From assembly GCA_031404815.1 (NCBI GenBank), contig JANNIH010000054.1, positions 190,808-254,807 of the forward strand: 64,000 nt of DNA. The letters run 5' to 3'. The notes beneath the pieces are model-generated. The model saw only the letters and a program-made list of their open reading frames with translations, was not told where the DNA came from and searched no databases. A program made the position numbers and the translations under genes. This document shows positions 34,056 to 43,605 of this stretch, piece by piece (within the stretch, counting starts at the first letter, position 1; each line of letters begins with the position of its first letter). This DNA comes from DASYKS01 sp031404815. Lineage in GTDB: Bacteria; Acidobacteriota; Thermoanaerobaculia; Multivoradales; UBA5704.

Positions 34056-36464
34056 TTGTCCGAACTCGAGCCGACCTATACAGCGGATAATATAAAGGTA
34101 CTTAAGGGCCTGGAAGCCGTCCGTAAACGCCCCGGGATGTACATTGGTGACACGGAAGATGCGTCAGGGCTTCATCACATGGTCTTCGAGTTGGTCGACA
34201 ATGCGATCGACGAGGCGCAAGCGGGTTACTGTTCGCGAATCGACGTTACCATTCACACCGACGAATCCGTCTCCGTCGAGGATAATGGTCGCGGTATTCC
34301 GGTCGATCTGCATAAAGGGGAGGGGCGTTCGGCGGCGGAAGTCATTATGACCGAACTCCACTCCGGCGGAAAATTCGACAAAAACTCCTACAAAGTCTCG
34401 GGCGGTCTCCACGGTGTAGGCGTTTCCGTTGTGAATGCCCTTTCGGGGACTCTCGAGATGGAGATCAAGCGCGACGGAGGGGTCTGGTTTCAGACCTATC
34501 ACCAGGGTCTGCCCGAAGCGCCGATTCGCGCCATCGGTAAAAGCGAGAAAACGGGGACTAAGGTTCGATTTTGGCCGGACCCTTCAATCTTCACAGTTCT
34601 CGAATTTCACTATGAAACGCTCGCGCAACGTTTGAGGGAACAGTCGTTCTTGAATCGTGGCATTTTTATCCATTTGGCCGACGAGCGTAGCGGCAAAGAG
34701 GCTGAGTTCGCCTATGCTGGCGGCATCAGTTCATTTGTCGAGCATCTGAACCGCAATAAGACGCCGATTCACACACCGCCGATTCATCTGATCGAGAGGC
34801 GCGACGACGGAACGGGCGAAGAAGTGGTGGAAGTGGCCCTACAGTGGAACGAAGGGTATCAGGAGTTGATCTACTGTTTTACAAATACGATAAACAATCG
34901 TGACGGCGGTACCCACTTGATCGGTTTTAAGGGCGCCCTCACCCGCACCGTGAATGCATGGGCCACGCAGGCTGGATTGCTCAAGGCGCTCAAGGAGAAT
35001 CTTACCGGCGAGGACATTAGAGAAGGGCTGACCGCCGTCCTGTCGGTCAAGATAAAAGATCCCAAGTTTTCGTCGCAGACTAAAGATAAGTTGGTTTCCT
35101 CCGACGTCAAAGGCTGGGTCGAGCAGGTGGTGAACGACAAGCTCGCTACCTACCTGGGAGAGAACCCTCGCGAAGCACGGAAAATCGTCGAGAAGTGTGT
35201 CGAAGCAGCTCACGCTCGGGAAGCTGCACGCAAAGCGCGTGATCTCACCCGGCGCAAAGGAGCGCTCGAAAGCTCCTCGCTGCCCGGCAAGCTCGCCGAC
35301 TGTTCGGAGCGCAACCCTGCCCTTGCTGAGCTGTTTCTGGTCGAGGGCGACTCTGCGGGTGGCACAGCAAAACAGGGGCGCAACCGCCGCTTCCAGGCGA
35401 TCCTTCCGCTGCGCGGAAAGATTCTGAACGTCGAGCGAGCGCGATTCGACAAGATGCTCTCTTCGGAAGAAATCAAGACGATCATCACTGCTCTTGGCGC
35501 CGGTATAGGTCGAGACGATTTCGATATCGCACGCCTTCGCTACCACAAACTGATCATCATGTGCGACGCAGACGTCGATGGAAGCCACATTCGCACGCTG
35601 ATCCTGACTTTCTTCTATCGTCAGATGGAAGAGCTCATCAAGCGCGGCCATCTCTACATCGCGCAGCCGCCACTCTACAAGGTAGCCGAAGGGAAGAGGG
35701 ACGCCTACCTCAAAGACGACCGAGAGTATCGAGCCTTCTTGATCGATCGAATACATGGAATTTGGCAGCTCGCGGTCGGAGAAGGCGAACTGATGACCGG
35801 ACCAAGGCTCGCCCATTTTGTCGAGAAGGTCGAGGCCTTCCGCGAAAATCTGGCAAAGCTCGGCTCCCGCGGTGTACCCGAAGAAGCGGTTCGGCTCGCC
35901 CTTTTAGGCGGTTTGGTCGACAAACTCGGGCTCGCCGACGAATCAAGGCTCGCCGCTGTCGCAAAGACGCTTGAGAAGGCAGGCTTTCTGGCGCCGAAAG
36001 TAGAGAGTGATGAAGAACACGGGACCGGGGCCGTTTCGTTTCGCCAGCGCAAAGACGGAGTCGAACGCCCCATCCGAATCGACTGGAACCTCCTCACGAG
36101 CGCCGAGTATCGAGCGCTGGCGGCCAACAACCAGGGTTTGGACGCACTCCGAGCGACCTTGTTTACTCTCGTCAAGGGCGGTGAAACGGAAAGCTTGGCA
36201 AACCTTGAGGACGCCATGGAGAGGATGTATGCGGGCGCCAAAAAAGGGCTCTCGTTTCAGCGCTACAAGGGTCTTGGAGAGATGAACGCCGAGCAGCTCT
36301 GGGAGACCACAATGGACCCTACGCGACGCCGTCTGCTCCAGGTGCGCATCGAGGACGATGTCGAGGCTGACGGTATCTTTACAGTGCTGATGGGCGACCA
36401 GGTCGAGCCGCGCCGACTGTTTATCGAGAACAACGCGCTGAACGTCCGAAACCTGGATGTTTGA
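34056..36464 (+). CDS. gyrB: DNA gyrase subunit B
   Basis: 802 residues. GHKL ATPase: ELVDNAIDEAQAGYC, VEDNGRGIPVDLH and GGLHGVGVSVVNALSG. Transducer follows. Toprim: LFLVEGDSAGGTAKQGR and MCDADVDGSHIRTLIL. The C-terminal GyrB motif RRLLQVRIED is present near the end, preceded by RYKGLGEMNAEQLWETTMDP. There is an insert of about 150 residues in the Toprim/tail region, as in proteobacterial-type GyrB. Start is a TTG at 34056 with GGAGAA upstream. Confidence 0.96.
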   Translation: MSELEPTYTADNIKVLKGLEAVRKRPGMYIGDTEDASGLHHMVFELVDNAIDEAQAGYCSRIDVTIHTDESVSVEDNGRGIPVDLHKGEGRSAAEVIMTELHSGGKFDKNSYKVSGGLHGVGVSVVNALSGTLEMEIKRDGGVWFQTYHQGLPEAPIRAIGKSEKTGTKVRFWPDPSIFTVLEFHYETLAQRLREQSFLNRGIFIHLADERSGKEAEFAYAGGISSFVEHLNRNKTPIHTPPIHLIERRDDGTGEEVVEVALQWNEGYQELIYCFTNTINNRDGGTHLIGFKGALTRTVNAWATQAGLLKALKENLTGEDIREGLTAVLSVKIKDPKFSSQTKDKLVSSDVKGWVEQVVNDKLATYLGENPREARKIVEKCVEAAHAREAARKARDLTRRKGALESSSLPGKLADCSERNPALAELFLVEGDSAGGTAKQGRNRRFQAILPLRGKILNVERARFDKMLSSEEIKTIITALGAGIGRDDFDIARLRYHKLIIMCDADVDGSHIRTLILTFFYRQMEELIKRGHLYIAQPPLYKVAEGKRDAYLKDDREYRAFLIDRIHGIWQLAVGEGELMTGPRLAHFVEKVEAFRENLAKLGSRGVPEEAVRLALLGGLVDKLGLADESRLAAVAKTLEKAGFLAPKVESDEEHGTGAVSFRQRKDGVERPIRIDWNLLTSAEYRALAANNQGLDALRATLFTLVKGGETESLANLEDAMERMYAGAKKGLSFQRYKGLGEMNAEQLWETTMDPTRRRLLQVRIEDDVEADGIFTVLMGDQVEPRRLFIENNALNVRNLDV

Positions 36465-36532
36465 GAATTGTGTCGTGAGGATCAGCGCCGGCCAAAAGCC
36501 GGGCGCCTCGAGCAACTTCTGATAAGGAATCC

Positions 36533-39079
36533 ATGAGCGAAGACTCTCCTATCCTCCCTTTGGAACGGCCTGTTCAGGTCGATATCGAAGAAGAGATGAA
36601 GCGCAGCTACCTCGATTATGCGATGAGCGTAATCATTGGCCGAGCCCTCCCTGATGTCCGGGACGGCCTGAAGCCGGTCCATCGCCGCGTGCTCTATGGG
36701 ATGTGGGAGAGTGGCAATACGGCCAGTAAGCCATACAAGAAGTCGGCGCGCATCGTGGGCGACGTGATGGGTAAGTTCCATCCCCACGGAGACACCGCGA
36801 TCTACGACACCGTAGTGCGCATGGCACAGGATTTTTCGATGCGCTATCGCCTCGTCGACGGGCAGGGTAATTTCGGTTCGATCGACGGCGATAATCCCGC
36901 GGCGATGCGCTATACCGAGGTGCGTTTGACCCGCCTATCCGAAGAGATGTTGAAGGATGACATCGACAAAGAGACCGTCAGTTGGCAGGCGAACTACGAC
37001 GGTTCGGAAGTCGAGCCTGTGGTCTTGCCCGCGAAAGTGCCGAACCTTTTGATCAATGGCACCTCCGGAATAGCGGTCGGCATGGCGACGAACATTCCGC
37101 CGCACAACCTGACAGAGGTGATCAACGCGCTCGAGCTGCTCATGGATGACCCGGAGGTGACGGTCGAGACGCTCATGACCGCAATTCCAGGGCCAGACTT
37201 TCCGACCGCAGCATTTATCCATGGACTCGAGGGTATTCGCCAAGCCTACACCACGGGTCGCGGCATCATCCAAGTCCGCGCGCGAGCCGGGTTTGAAACC
37301 CACGCGAAGGGTGATCGCCAGTCGATCATTGTCAATGAACTCCCCTACCAGGTCAACAAGGCACGATTGATCGAGCGGATCGCCGATTTGGTTCGCGAAA
37401 AGAAGATCGAAGGGATCGCCGACCTGCGCGACGAATCAGACCGCGACGGGATCCGTATCGTCGTCGACTGCAAGCGCGGCGAGGTGCCCGAGATCATCTT
37501 GAATCAGCTCTACAAGTTGACCCAGATGCAGACGACCTTCGGCATCATTCTGTTGGCAATCGTCGACAATCAGCCCAAAGTTCTAACGCTAAAGGAACTC
37601 CTTTTCCACTTTCTCAACCATCGGAAGACGGTGATCATTCGGCGCACGCGTTTTGACCTGCGCAAAGCCGAAGAGCGCGCGCATATCCTCGAAGGGATCT
37701 TGAAGGCGCTCGACCATCTCGATCAGGTGATCGCAACGATTCGCGCCAGTCAGACGCCGGCCGAGGCCAAAGAGCGCCTGATGGCGGGATTTGAACTCTC
37801 TCTTCTCCAAACCGAAGCCATCCTAGAGATGCGGCTGCAGCGCCTGACGGGTCTCGAGCGCCAAAAAGTGCTCGATGAGTACCACTCCCTGCTCGAAACG
37901 ATCGAGCGACTGCGAGCGATTCTCGCTTCCGATCCGCTCGTCCTCGAGGAAATTCGGAGAGAGGTGCGCGAGCTGCGCGAAAAGTACGGCGACGCGCGAC
38001 GCACCGAGATTATTCCCGCGACTCACGAGATCTCCATCGAAGACATGATCGCCGACGAGGACATGGTGATCACCGTTACACAGTCGGGTTACGTTAAGCG
38101 CTCCCCGCTCGCGCTATACCGCGCCCAGAATCGTGGCGGTAAAGGCCGAATGGGAATGGCCACGAAGGACGATGACTTCGTAGAGCATCTCTACGTCGCT
38201 TCGGCGCATAGCTCGGTGTTGGTCTTCACAGAAAGTGGCCGAATGTACTGGATCAAGGTGCACGAGCTACCAGAGGCGGGTCCGAACACCAAAGGAAAGG
38301 CAATTGTCAATCTGCTCGACCTCGAGAAGCACGAGAAGGTCGCGACTACCGTCGCGGTGCGCGAATTCTCTTCCGACCGCTTTCTCGTGTTCGCCACGGA
38401 ACGCGGGACGATCAAAAAGACACCGCTCTCGGCGTATGCCAATCAGCGCGCCGCAGGCATCATCGCGATCCAAATCGACGAGGGTGACCGCCTCCTGACG
38501 GTGCGGATCACCGAAGGGAGCCGCGAGATTCTCATTGCCACCGCAAAGGGTCTCGCTATCCGCTTCCCAGAAGCCGAGGTTCGGTCCATGGGGCGTAGCG
38601 CCTATGGCGTGAACGGTATTCGCCTCCGCGAAGGTGACCGCGTAGTCACGATGGAAGCTCTCGATCCCGAAGGTGAGATTCTCACGGTCACCGAGCGCGG
38701 ATACGGCAAGAGGACGCCCCTCTCCGAGTATCGACTCCAAGGGCGGCTCGGGTACGGCATCATCAATCTCAAGGTCAGCGAGAAAACGGGCCTGATCGCC
38801 GGCGTCCGTCAGGTAGTGCCGGAAGACGGCCTGATGCTGATCACCCAGGAGGGCAAGATCATCCGCTTGAACGTCGGAGAGATACGGGTCATCGGCCGCT
38901 CGACGCAAGGGGTGAAATTGATGGATCTTGAAGGCGAAGATCGGATCGTAGCGGTGGCGAAACTTGCGGACGGCGCGGATGCAGGAGACGATCCGCTGAG
39001 CGAAGTCGCAGCGATCACGGTTCTTGACGAATTGATCGTCGGCGAGTCGGTACCCGGATCGGAAGAGCCGGTAAACTAG
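36533..39079 (+). CDS. gyrA: DNA gyrase subunit A
   Basis: 848 residues. Catalytic tyrosine in NPAAMRYTEVRL. The quinolone-determining segment reads HPHGDTAIYDTVVRMAQDF: the position equal to E. coli Ser83 is Thr, and the Asp87 equivalent is retained. The GyrA-box in the C-terminal beta-pinwheel appears as QNRGGKGRMG. The pinwheel repeats continue to about 820 and end in an acidic tail. 69 bases after gyrB, likely co-transcribed. A GC hairpin follows its stop. Confidence 0.97.
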   Translation: MSEDSPILPLERPVQVDIEEEMKRSYLDYAMSVIIGRALPDVRDGLKPVHRRVLYGMWESGNTASKPYKKSARIVGDVMGKFHPHGDTAIYDTVVRMAQDFSMRYRLVDGQGNFGSIDGDNPAAMRYTEVRLTRLSEEMLKDDIDKETVSWQANYDGSEVEPVVLPAKVPNLLINGTSGIAVGMATNIPPHNLTEVINALELLMDDPEVTVETLMTAIPGPDFPTAAFIHGLEGIRQAYTTGRGIIQVRARAGFETHAKGDRQSIIVNELPYQVNKARLIERIADLVREKKIEGIADLRDESDRDGIRIVVDCKRGEVPEIILNQLYKLTQMQTTFGIILLAIVDNQPKVLTLKELLFHFLNHRKTVIIRRTRFDLRKAEERAHILEGILKALDHLDQVIATIRASQTPAEAKERLMAGFELSLLQTEAILEMRLQRLTGLERQKVLDEYHSLLETIERLRAILASDPLVLEEIRREVRELREKYGDARRTEIIPATHEISIEDMIADEDMVITVTQSGYVKRSPLALYRAQNRGGKGRMGMATKDDDFVEHLYVASAHSSVLVFTESGRMYWIKVHELPEAGPNTKGKAIVNLLDLEKHEKVATTVAVREFSSDRFLVFATERGTIKKTPLSAYANQRAAGIIAIQIDEGDRLLTVRITEGSREILIATAKGLAIRFPEAEVRSMGRSAYGVNGIRLREGDRVVTMEALDPEGEILTVTERGYGKRTPLSEYRLQGRLGYGIINLKVSEKTGLIAGVRQVVPEDGLMLITQEGKIIRLNVGEIRVIGRSTQGVKLMDLEGEDRIVAVAKLADGADAGDDPLSEVAAITVLDELIVGESVPGSEEPVN

Positions 39080-39087
39080 ACAAACCC

Positions 39088-39118
39088 CGGAGGAGCGCGG
39101 CCCGAACGCGCCCCTCCG
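39088..39118 (+). terminator. GC-rich hairpin after gyrA
   Basis: CGGAGG (39088-39093) pairs with CCTCCG (39113-39118), and GCGCG (39095-39099) with CGCGC (39107-39111), with one internal mismatch and a 7-base loop. No T tract follows, so termination would need another factor. It separates gyrA from the aldolase gene. Confidence 0.4.
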
Positions 39119-39158
39119 TCGAACACGGCGCCGGACCAACGCGCGGAGGCTTCCAGAC

Positions 39159-39821
39159 ATGCAGTTCTTCCTCGACACAGCCGACCTCGAAGAGATTAAG
39201 ACCGCCCTCGACTGGGGCATGATCGATGGTGTCACCACGAATCCGTCCCTGATCGCCAAGCAGGGAAAACCCTACCTGCCGACGGTCAAAGCGATCGCTA
39301 ACCTCGTGCCAGGGCCGGTCTCGGGCGAGGTGCTCGCTCTCGACTACGACGAGATGTTTGACCAGGCACACCGCCTCGCAGCGTTGGCCGAGAACGTGGT
39401 GGTCAAAGTGCCGCTCAATCCTGCGGGCTTGAAGCTGGTCCGCGCGCTCACCTCTGAAGGCATTCGGACGAACGTCACCCTGTGCTTTTCTGCAGCCCAA
39501 GCGCTGGTTGCCGCGAAGGCGGGAGCGTCCTACATCTCTCCTTTCGTAGGCCGCCTTGATGACGTTGGCGAAGAGGGCATGAAGCTGATCGAGGACATCG
39601 TCGGGATCTACCAAAACTTCGAGTTCGCGACCCAGGTTCTCGTTGCCTCGGCGCGCCACCCCATTCATGTGGTGCAAGCGGCGCAGCTCGCGGCGGACGT
39701 CGTGACGATTCCGTTCAAAGTCCTCGAGCAGCTCTACAAGCACCCCTTGACCGACCTCGGGCTCGACCGCTTCCTCTCCGACTGGAACAAGACGGGTCGC
39801 TCATTTGACGACGAGAAATAG
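39159..39821 (+). CDS. Fructose-6-phosphate aldolase / small transaldolase
   Basis: 220 residues, the exact length of the FSA/TalC subfamily. MQFFLDTADLEEIK opens the barrel, and GVTTNPSLIAK is the substrate loop. The Schiff-base lysine is K83 in NVVVKVPLN. TNVTLCFSAAQALVAAKAGA and SPFVGRLDD are also conserved. It either cleaves fructose 6-phosphate or works as a transaldolase in the pentose phosphate pathway; the sequence does not separate the two. Confidence 0.92.
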   Translation: MQFFLDTADLEEIKTALDWGMIDGVTTNPSLIAKQGKPYLPTVKAIANLVPGPVSGEVLALDYDEMFDQAHRLAALAENVVVKVPLNPAGLKLVRALTSEGIRTNVTLCFSAAQALVAAKAGASYISPFVGRLDDVGEEGMKLIEDIVGIYQNFEFATQVLVASARHPIHVVQAAQLAADVVTIPFKVLEQLYKHPLTDLGLDRFLSDWNKTGRSFDDEK

Positions 39822-39895
39822 CCGCCGGTCGTTCCGCCGGCCCGAGCGCGATAGACTTCCAGTCCTTACGATCGACGACTTAGGAGCGTCTTCCG

Positions 39896-41281
39896 ATGGC
39901 CCGTGAAACCAACGACGTTCTCGCCCGCATCGACGCCGAAAAAGAGAGTTACCTCGAGGAACTGAAGGACTACATCCGAATCCCATCGATCTCGACCGAT
40001 CCGGAATATGCCTCCGAAGTGTCCCGCGCCGCGGATTTTTTGGTGGGTAAGCTGCGCGAAGCTGGCCTCACCGTCGAGAAGATAGCGACAGAGGGGCACC
40101 CGTTGGTCTATGCCGAGTGGCTCGGGGCGCCGGGCAAACCGACCGTTCTCTTCTACGGTCATTACGATGTCCAGCCGGCTGATCCGCTCTCGGAGTGGCG
40201 CAACCCACCGTTCGAACCGACAGTCGAAGGCGACAAGCTCTACGCCCGTGGCGCCACCGACGACAAAGGCCAGTCGTACGCCCACGTCAAAGGAGTTGCC
40301 GCCATGCTCAAAGAGCGCGGCAGCCTTCCGGTCAACGTCAAGTTTCTGGTCGAAGGCGAAGAGGAGTCGGGTGGCGAATCGATCGACCACTACGTCCGCG
40401 AAGATGCCGGCAAGAAGCTCGCGTGTGACTGTCTGGTGATCTCGGACTCTTCGATGTACGGTCCCGGCCAGCCGTCTTTGGTCTACGGCCTGAAGGGCCT
40501 GGCCTACATGGAGATCAAGGTCACCGGTCCTGCGCGAGATCTCCACTCTGGCACATACGGCGGTGGAGTGGCCAACCCCTTGAATGCACTGGCGCACATT
40601 ATCGCCCAGCTTCAGGATCGCGAGACCGGCAAAATCCAAATCCCTGGCTTCTACGATGATGTGCGACCGCTCGCCGATTGGGAGCGCAAAGAGTTCGCGC
40701 AGCTCCCGTTCGACGAGAAGGAGTACTGCGCGGAGCTTGGAGTCGCCGAGGCCTGGGGTGAAGATGGGTATACGGTACGGGAGCGAACGTGGGCACGCCC
40801 CACCTGCGATGTGCACGGTCTGTTCGGCGGATACCAGGCGAAGGGCGCCAAGACCGTGCTCCCCTCGTGGTGCGGCGCGAAGGTCTCGATGCGGCTGGTC
40901 CCCGATCAGAAGCCGGAGAAAATCGCCGGCCTCTTTACGGAGTACGTTCGCTCTCTCGCACCTCGCGGCGTCAAGGTCGAGGTCGAGTATCTCCACGGCG
41001 GCCAAGCGGTCGGTGTTTCGACCGAGGGCCCGTTCGTCGAAGCGGCGCTCGGCGCGATGACTGATGTTTGGGGCAAGCGGCCTGTTCGCGTGCGCGAGGG
41101 GGGGTCGATCCCGATCGTTGCGACCTTCTCTGATGTGCTTCGCGTTCCGGTCCTCCTGCTTGGCTTCGGCTTGAACGACGACGCACTCCACTCCCCGAAC
41201 GAGAAGTTCAACATCAGTCACTTCTATAACGGCATCCGGGCCATAGCACGCCTGTTGGACCGGGTTGGCGAGGTTCGGTAG
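39896..41281 (+). CDS. M20-family metallopeptidase (dipeptidase)
   Basis: 461 residues. Zinc-site motifs in order: LFYGHYDVQPA, GATDDKGQ, EGEEESGG, and near the end GFGLNDDALHSPNEKF with the last ligand His. A lid/dimerisation domain is inserted from about 195. The layout matches the CNDP-like dipeptidase branch rather than ArgE or DapE. Cytoplasmic, no signal peptide. The adjoining CYTH gene starts 12 bases after its stop. Confidence 0.92.
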   Translation: MARETNDVLARIDAEKESYLEELKDYIRIPSISTDPEYASEVSRAADFLVGKLREAGLTVEKIATEGHPLVYAEWLGAPGKPTVLFYGHYDVQPADPLSEWRNPPFEPTVEGDKLYARGATDDKGQSYAHVKGVAAMLKERGSLPVNVKFLVEGEEESGGESIDHYVREDAGKKLACDCLVISDSSMYGPGQPSLVYGLKGLAYMEIKVTGPARDLHSGTYGGGVANPLNALAHIIAQLQDRETGKIQIPGFYDDVRPLADWERKEFAQLPFDEKEYCAELGVAEAWGEDGYTVRERTWARPTCDVHGLFGGYQAKGAKTVLPSWCGAKVSMRLVPDQKPEKIAGLFTEYVRSLAPRGVKVEVEYLHGGQAVGVSTEGPFVEAALGAMTDVWGKRPVRVREGGSIPIVATFSDVLRVPVLLLGFGLNDDALHSPNEKFNISHFYNGIRAIARLLDRVGEVR

Positions 41282-41293
41282 ATCCGACTCTCT

Positions 41294-41854
41294 ATGAGAG
41301 GAAAAGGCATAGAGCGCGAGATCAAGTTTCCCGGCGTCGAGCTCGACAAGCTGCGCCAGAGGCTGATCGACCTCGAGTCCGAGCGGCGCGCCCCAGGGGC
41401 ATTCGAAGACAATTGGGTGTTCGATCGAGACGGCGAGTTGCGAGGCGCCGGGCGTATCCTCCGGCTGCGTATCGATGGTTCCGGAGGGCGAGTGACCCTG
41501 AAGGGGCCGCTGCAGCTCGAGGGCAACGTTAAAGTTCGAGAGGAAATAGAGTTCGGTGTCAACGACTCAGAAGAGGCGCGAGCGCTTCTTCAAGGGCTCG
41601 GCTACCAGGTGGTCAGCCGCTACCAGAAGGTCCGCGAAGAGTGGCAGCTCGGCGGTGTCACCATAGCGCTTGACCATACGCCGATCGGCGACTTCGCGGA
41701 ATTCGAAGGAGAAGGCGCCGAGACCGTCGCCAAACGTTGTGGTCTAGATCCGAAGAACGGCGAGAAAAGATCCTACTTGCGCCTCTACGAGGATCATCTC
41801 AAAGATCACCCGGAGTCGCCCCCCGAAATGGTCTTTCCCGCTGGGAGCCGTTAG
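41294..41854 (+). CDS. CYTH-domain protein (class IV adenylate cyclase / thiamine-triphosphatase-like)
   Basis: 186 residues. The CYTH signature ExExK is seen as EREIKF at residues 7-12. Basic and acidic tunnel-lining strands follow: RILRLR, RVTLKGP, VREEIEF, YQKVREEWQL, ALDHTPIGDFAEFEGE. Members bind triphosphates or polyphosphate. Whether this one makes cyclic AMP is unknown; the double cNMP-binding protein at 27763 would be a natural reader if so (inference). Confidence 0.85.
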   Translation: MRGKGIEREIKFPGVELDKLRQRLIDLESERRAPGAFEDNWVFDRDGELRGAGRILRLRIDGSGGRVTLKGPLQLEGNVKVREEIEFGVNDSEEARALLQGLGYQVVSRYQKVREEWQLGGVTIALDHTPIGDFAEFEGEGAETVAKRCGLDPKNGEKRSYLRLYEDHLKDHPESPPEMVFPAGSR

Positions 41855-41886
41855 GCCGGCTCCCGCCCTCGTCGCTTTTCGCGGCG

Positions 41887-42882
41887 ATGAATTTGTCCCA
41901 TTCAACCGATCATTCGTCTCTGCGCGGCGTGATCCTCGCCGCGGGGCTCGGGCTTCGACTCCGCCCGCTGACAGGTGAGATCCCCAAGCCGCTGCTTCCC
42001 GTCGCCGGCCGGCCGATCATCACGCTCACGCTCGACCGCCTGGTCCGGGTCGGGTGCGAAGCGGTGGCGATCAATCTCCATCACCTCGGACGAAAGATTC
42101 GCGCGGCGATCGGAGCCAAGTACCGAGATATGTCGATCGCGTACTTCGAAGAGCCGGAGATTCTCGGCACGCTCGGCGCCTTGTCGCCGATGCGCCAGTT
42201 CCTAAGTAGTGCCGGTCTCGTTATCGTGGTCAACGGCGACAGCCTTTGCCGCTGGCCGGTCACTCGTCTGATCGAGCGTCATCGCGCAACCGGCGCATGC
42301 GCAACGCTGCTGCTGGCGAAGCGACTCGACCCGACGAAGCTCGGCGGAGGGGTAGGCGTCGACCGAAATGGGCGAATTGTTCAGATGAGAGACTCGCCGG
42401 CCTTTGGCCCCGTCGCTCGGCGTCAGGTCTTTGCGGGCATGCACGTCTTTCGGCCGGACGTTCTCTCAGGGGTCTCCGAGGGTCCCGCGGACATCGTCGA
42501 GAGTCTCTACCTTCCGCTGCTCGAGCGCGGCGAGCGGGTCGGGTCGTTCGCCACCGCAGCCCTCTGGCACGATCTCGGAACCCCGGAGCGCTATCTCGAA
42601 GGAGCGCTCGCCTGGGTCGCAGGCCGACCGGGGGGGAGCTGGATCTCCCCGGCCGCCGATATTTCGCCGCAGGCGTCGATCACCCGTTCGATCGTCGAAG
42701 CCGGCTGTCGCATCGAAGCCGGAGCGAACCTCGACCGCTCGGTCGTCCTGTCCGGAGCCGTGGTCGGTGCCGGGAGCAGGCTTCAATCGGTGCTGCTAGG
42801 CCCGGACGTCGCGATCGCACCGGGCAGCACGATCGAAGAGGAGATGCGAGTTTGCGAGGCGGACCCGATAGGTCTACGCTAG
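41887..42882 (+). CDS. Sugar nucleotidyltransferase with beta-helix domain
   Basis: 331 residues from the ATG at 41887. The pyrophosphorylase signature is GVILAAGLGLRLRPLTGEIPKP (given in parts: ILAAGLGLRLRPLT and IPKPLLPVAGRP). GDSLCRWPV matches the metal-binding GD motif. The C-terminal part has hexapeptide-like repeats (ISPAADISPQASITRSIVEAG, LDRSVVLSGAVVGAG), a left-handed beta helix. Likely makes an NDP-sugar; substrate not determined. No clear ribosome site at this ATG; upstream starts overlap the CYTH gene. Confidence 0.85.
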   Translation: MNLSHSTDHSSLRGVILAAGLGLRLRPLTGEIPKPLLPVAGRPIITLTLDRLVRVGCEAVAINLHHLGRKIRAAIGAKYRDMSIAYFEEPEILGTLGALSPMRQFLSSAGLVIVVNGDSLCRWPVTRLIERHRATGACATLLLAKRLDPTKLGGGVGVDRNGRIVQMRDSPAFGPVARRQVFAGMHVFRPDVLSGVSEGPADIVESLYLPLLERGERVGSFATAALWHDLGTPERYLEGALAWVAGRPGGSWISPAADISPQASITRSIVEAGCRIEAGANLDRSVVLSGAVVGAGSRLQSVLLGPDVAIAPGSTIEEEMRVCEADPIGLR

Positions 42883-42913
42883 AATCGAGAAGCTCCAAGC
42901 CCGCCAGGACCCC

Positions 42914-43594
42914 ATGACTGCCGACAGATCCAAGAGCCGCCCAGCCCGCGATTTTCGCCTGCTCGTTTTTGACTGGGACGGAACGCTCATGGACTCGATC
43001 GCTACAATCGTTGCCTGCACACAGGCCGCGCTCGCCGACCTTGGCCTCGAGGCACCGCCTGAGGAGAAGGTTCGGCGGGTGGTTGGAATGGGCCTGCGTG
43101 AAACAATCGAGGAACTCTGGCCGGAGTGTGACCCCCGGAGCCTCGCTCGGATTCGAGAGAGCTACCGACGGCACTGGATGGAGACGTTTCGTGATCGACC
43201 CATCCTCTATCCTGGAGTAGAGGCCATGCTCCGCGGCATGTCTGCATCTGGCTACCTGCTCGCCGTCGCAACCGGCAAGAGTCGCCGAGGCCTCGATCAT
43301 GCAGTCGCTCAAACCAACCTTCAAGGAATCTTTCACGCCACGCGAACGGTTGACGAAGCGCCTTCGAAGCCGAATCCGAAAATGTTGCTCGACATCCTTC
43401 TGGACCTCGGAGCCAACGCGAACGAAGCTTTGGTGATTGGCGACACGACCTTCGATCTCGGGATGGCCTCGAGAGCAGGGGCTCGCGCCGTCGGAATTCT
43501 CTCGGGTACTCACACCCGCGAAGATCTCGAACGGGCCGGAGCCGCTGCCTGTCTCGACGTCGTTACCGATGTGCCAGCCTGGCTCGCCGGCTGA
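42914..43594 (+). CDS. HAD-family phosphatase (phosphoglycolate phosphatase-like)
   Basis: 226 residues. Motif I FDWDGTLMDS with nucleophile and acid Asp, motif II VATGKSRRG (T and, further on, the Lys in SKPNP), motif IV IGDTTFDLGMA. A helical cap lies between motifs I and II, as in Gph/PGP. It follows the nucleotidyltransferase by 31 bases. A housekeeping phosphatase of small sugar phosphates is likely. Confidence 0.88.
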   Translation: MTADRSKSRPARDFRLLVFDWDGTLMDSIATIVACTQAALADLGLEAPPEEKVRRVVGMGLRETIEELWPECDPRSLARIRESYRRHWMETFRDRPILYPGVEAMLRGMSASGYLLAVATGKSRRGLDHAVAQTNLQGIFHATRTVDEAPSKPNPKMLLDILLDLGANANEALVIGDTTFDLGMASRAGARAVGILSGTHTREDLERAGAAACLDVVTDVPAWLAG

Positions 43595-43605
43595 AGCCAA
43601 AGAAG

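Noticed and set aside
39866..41221. 451-codon minus-strand frame
   Set aside because: Antisense to the M20 peptidase, whose metal motifs are complete.
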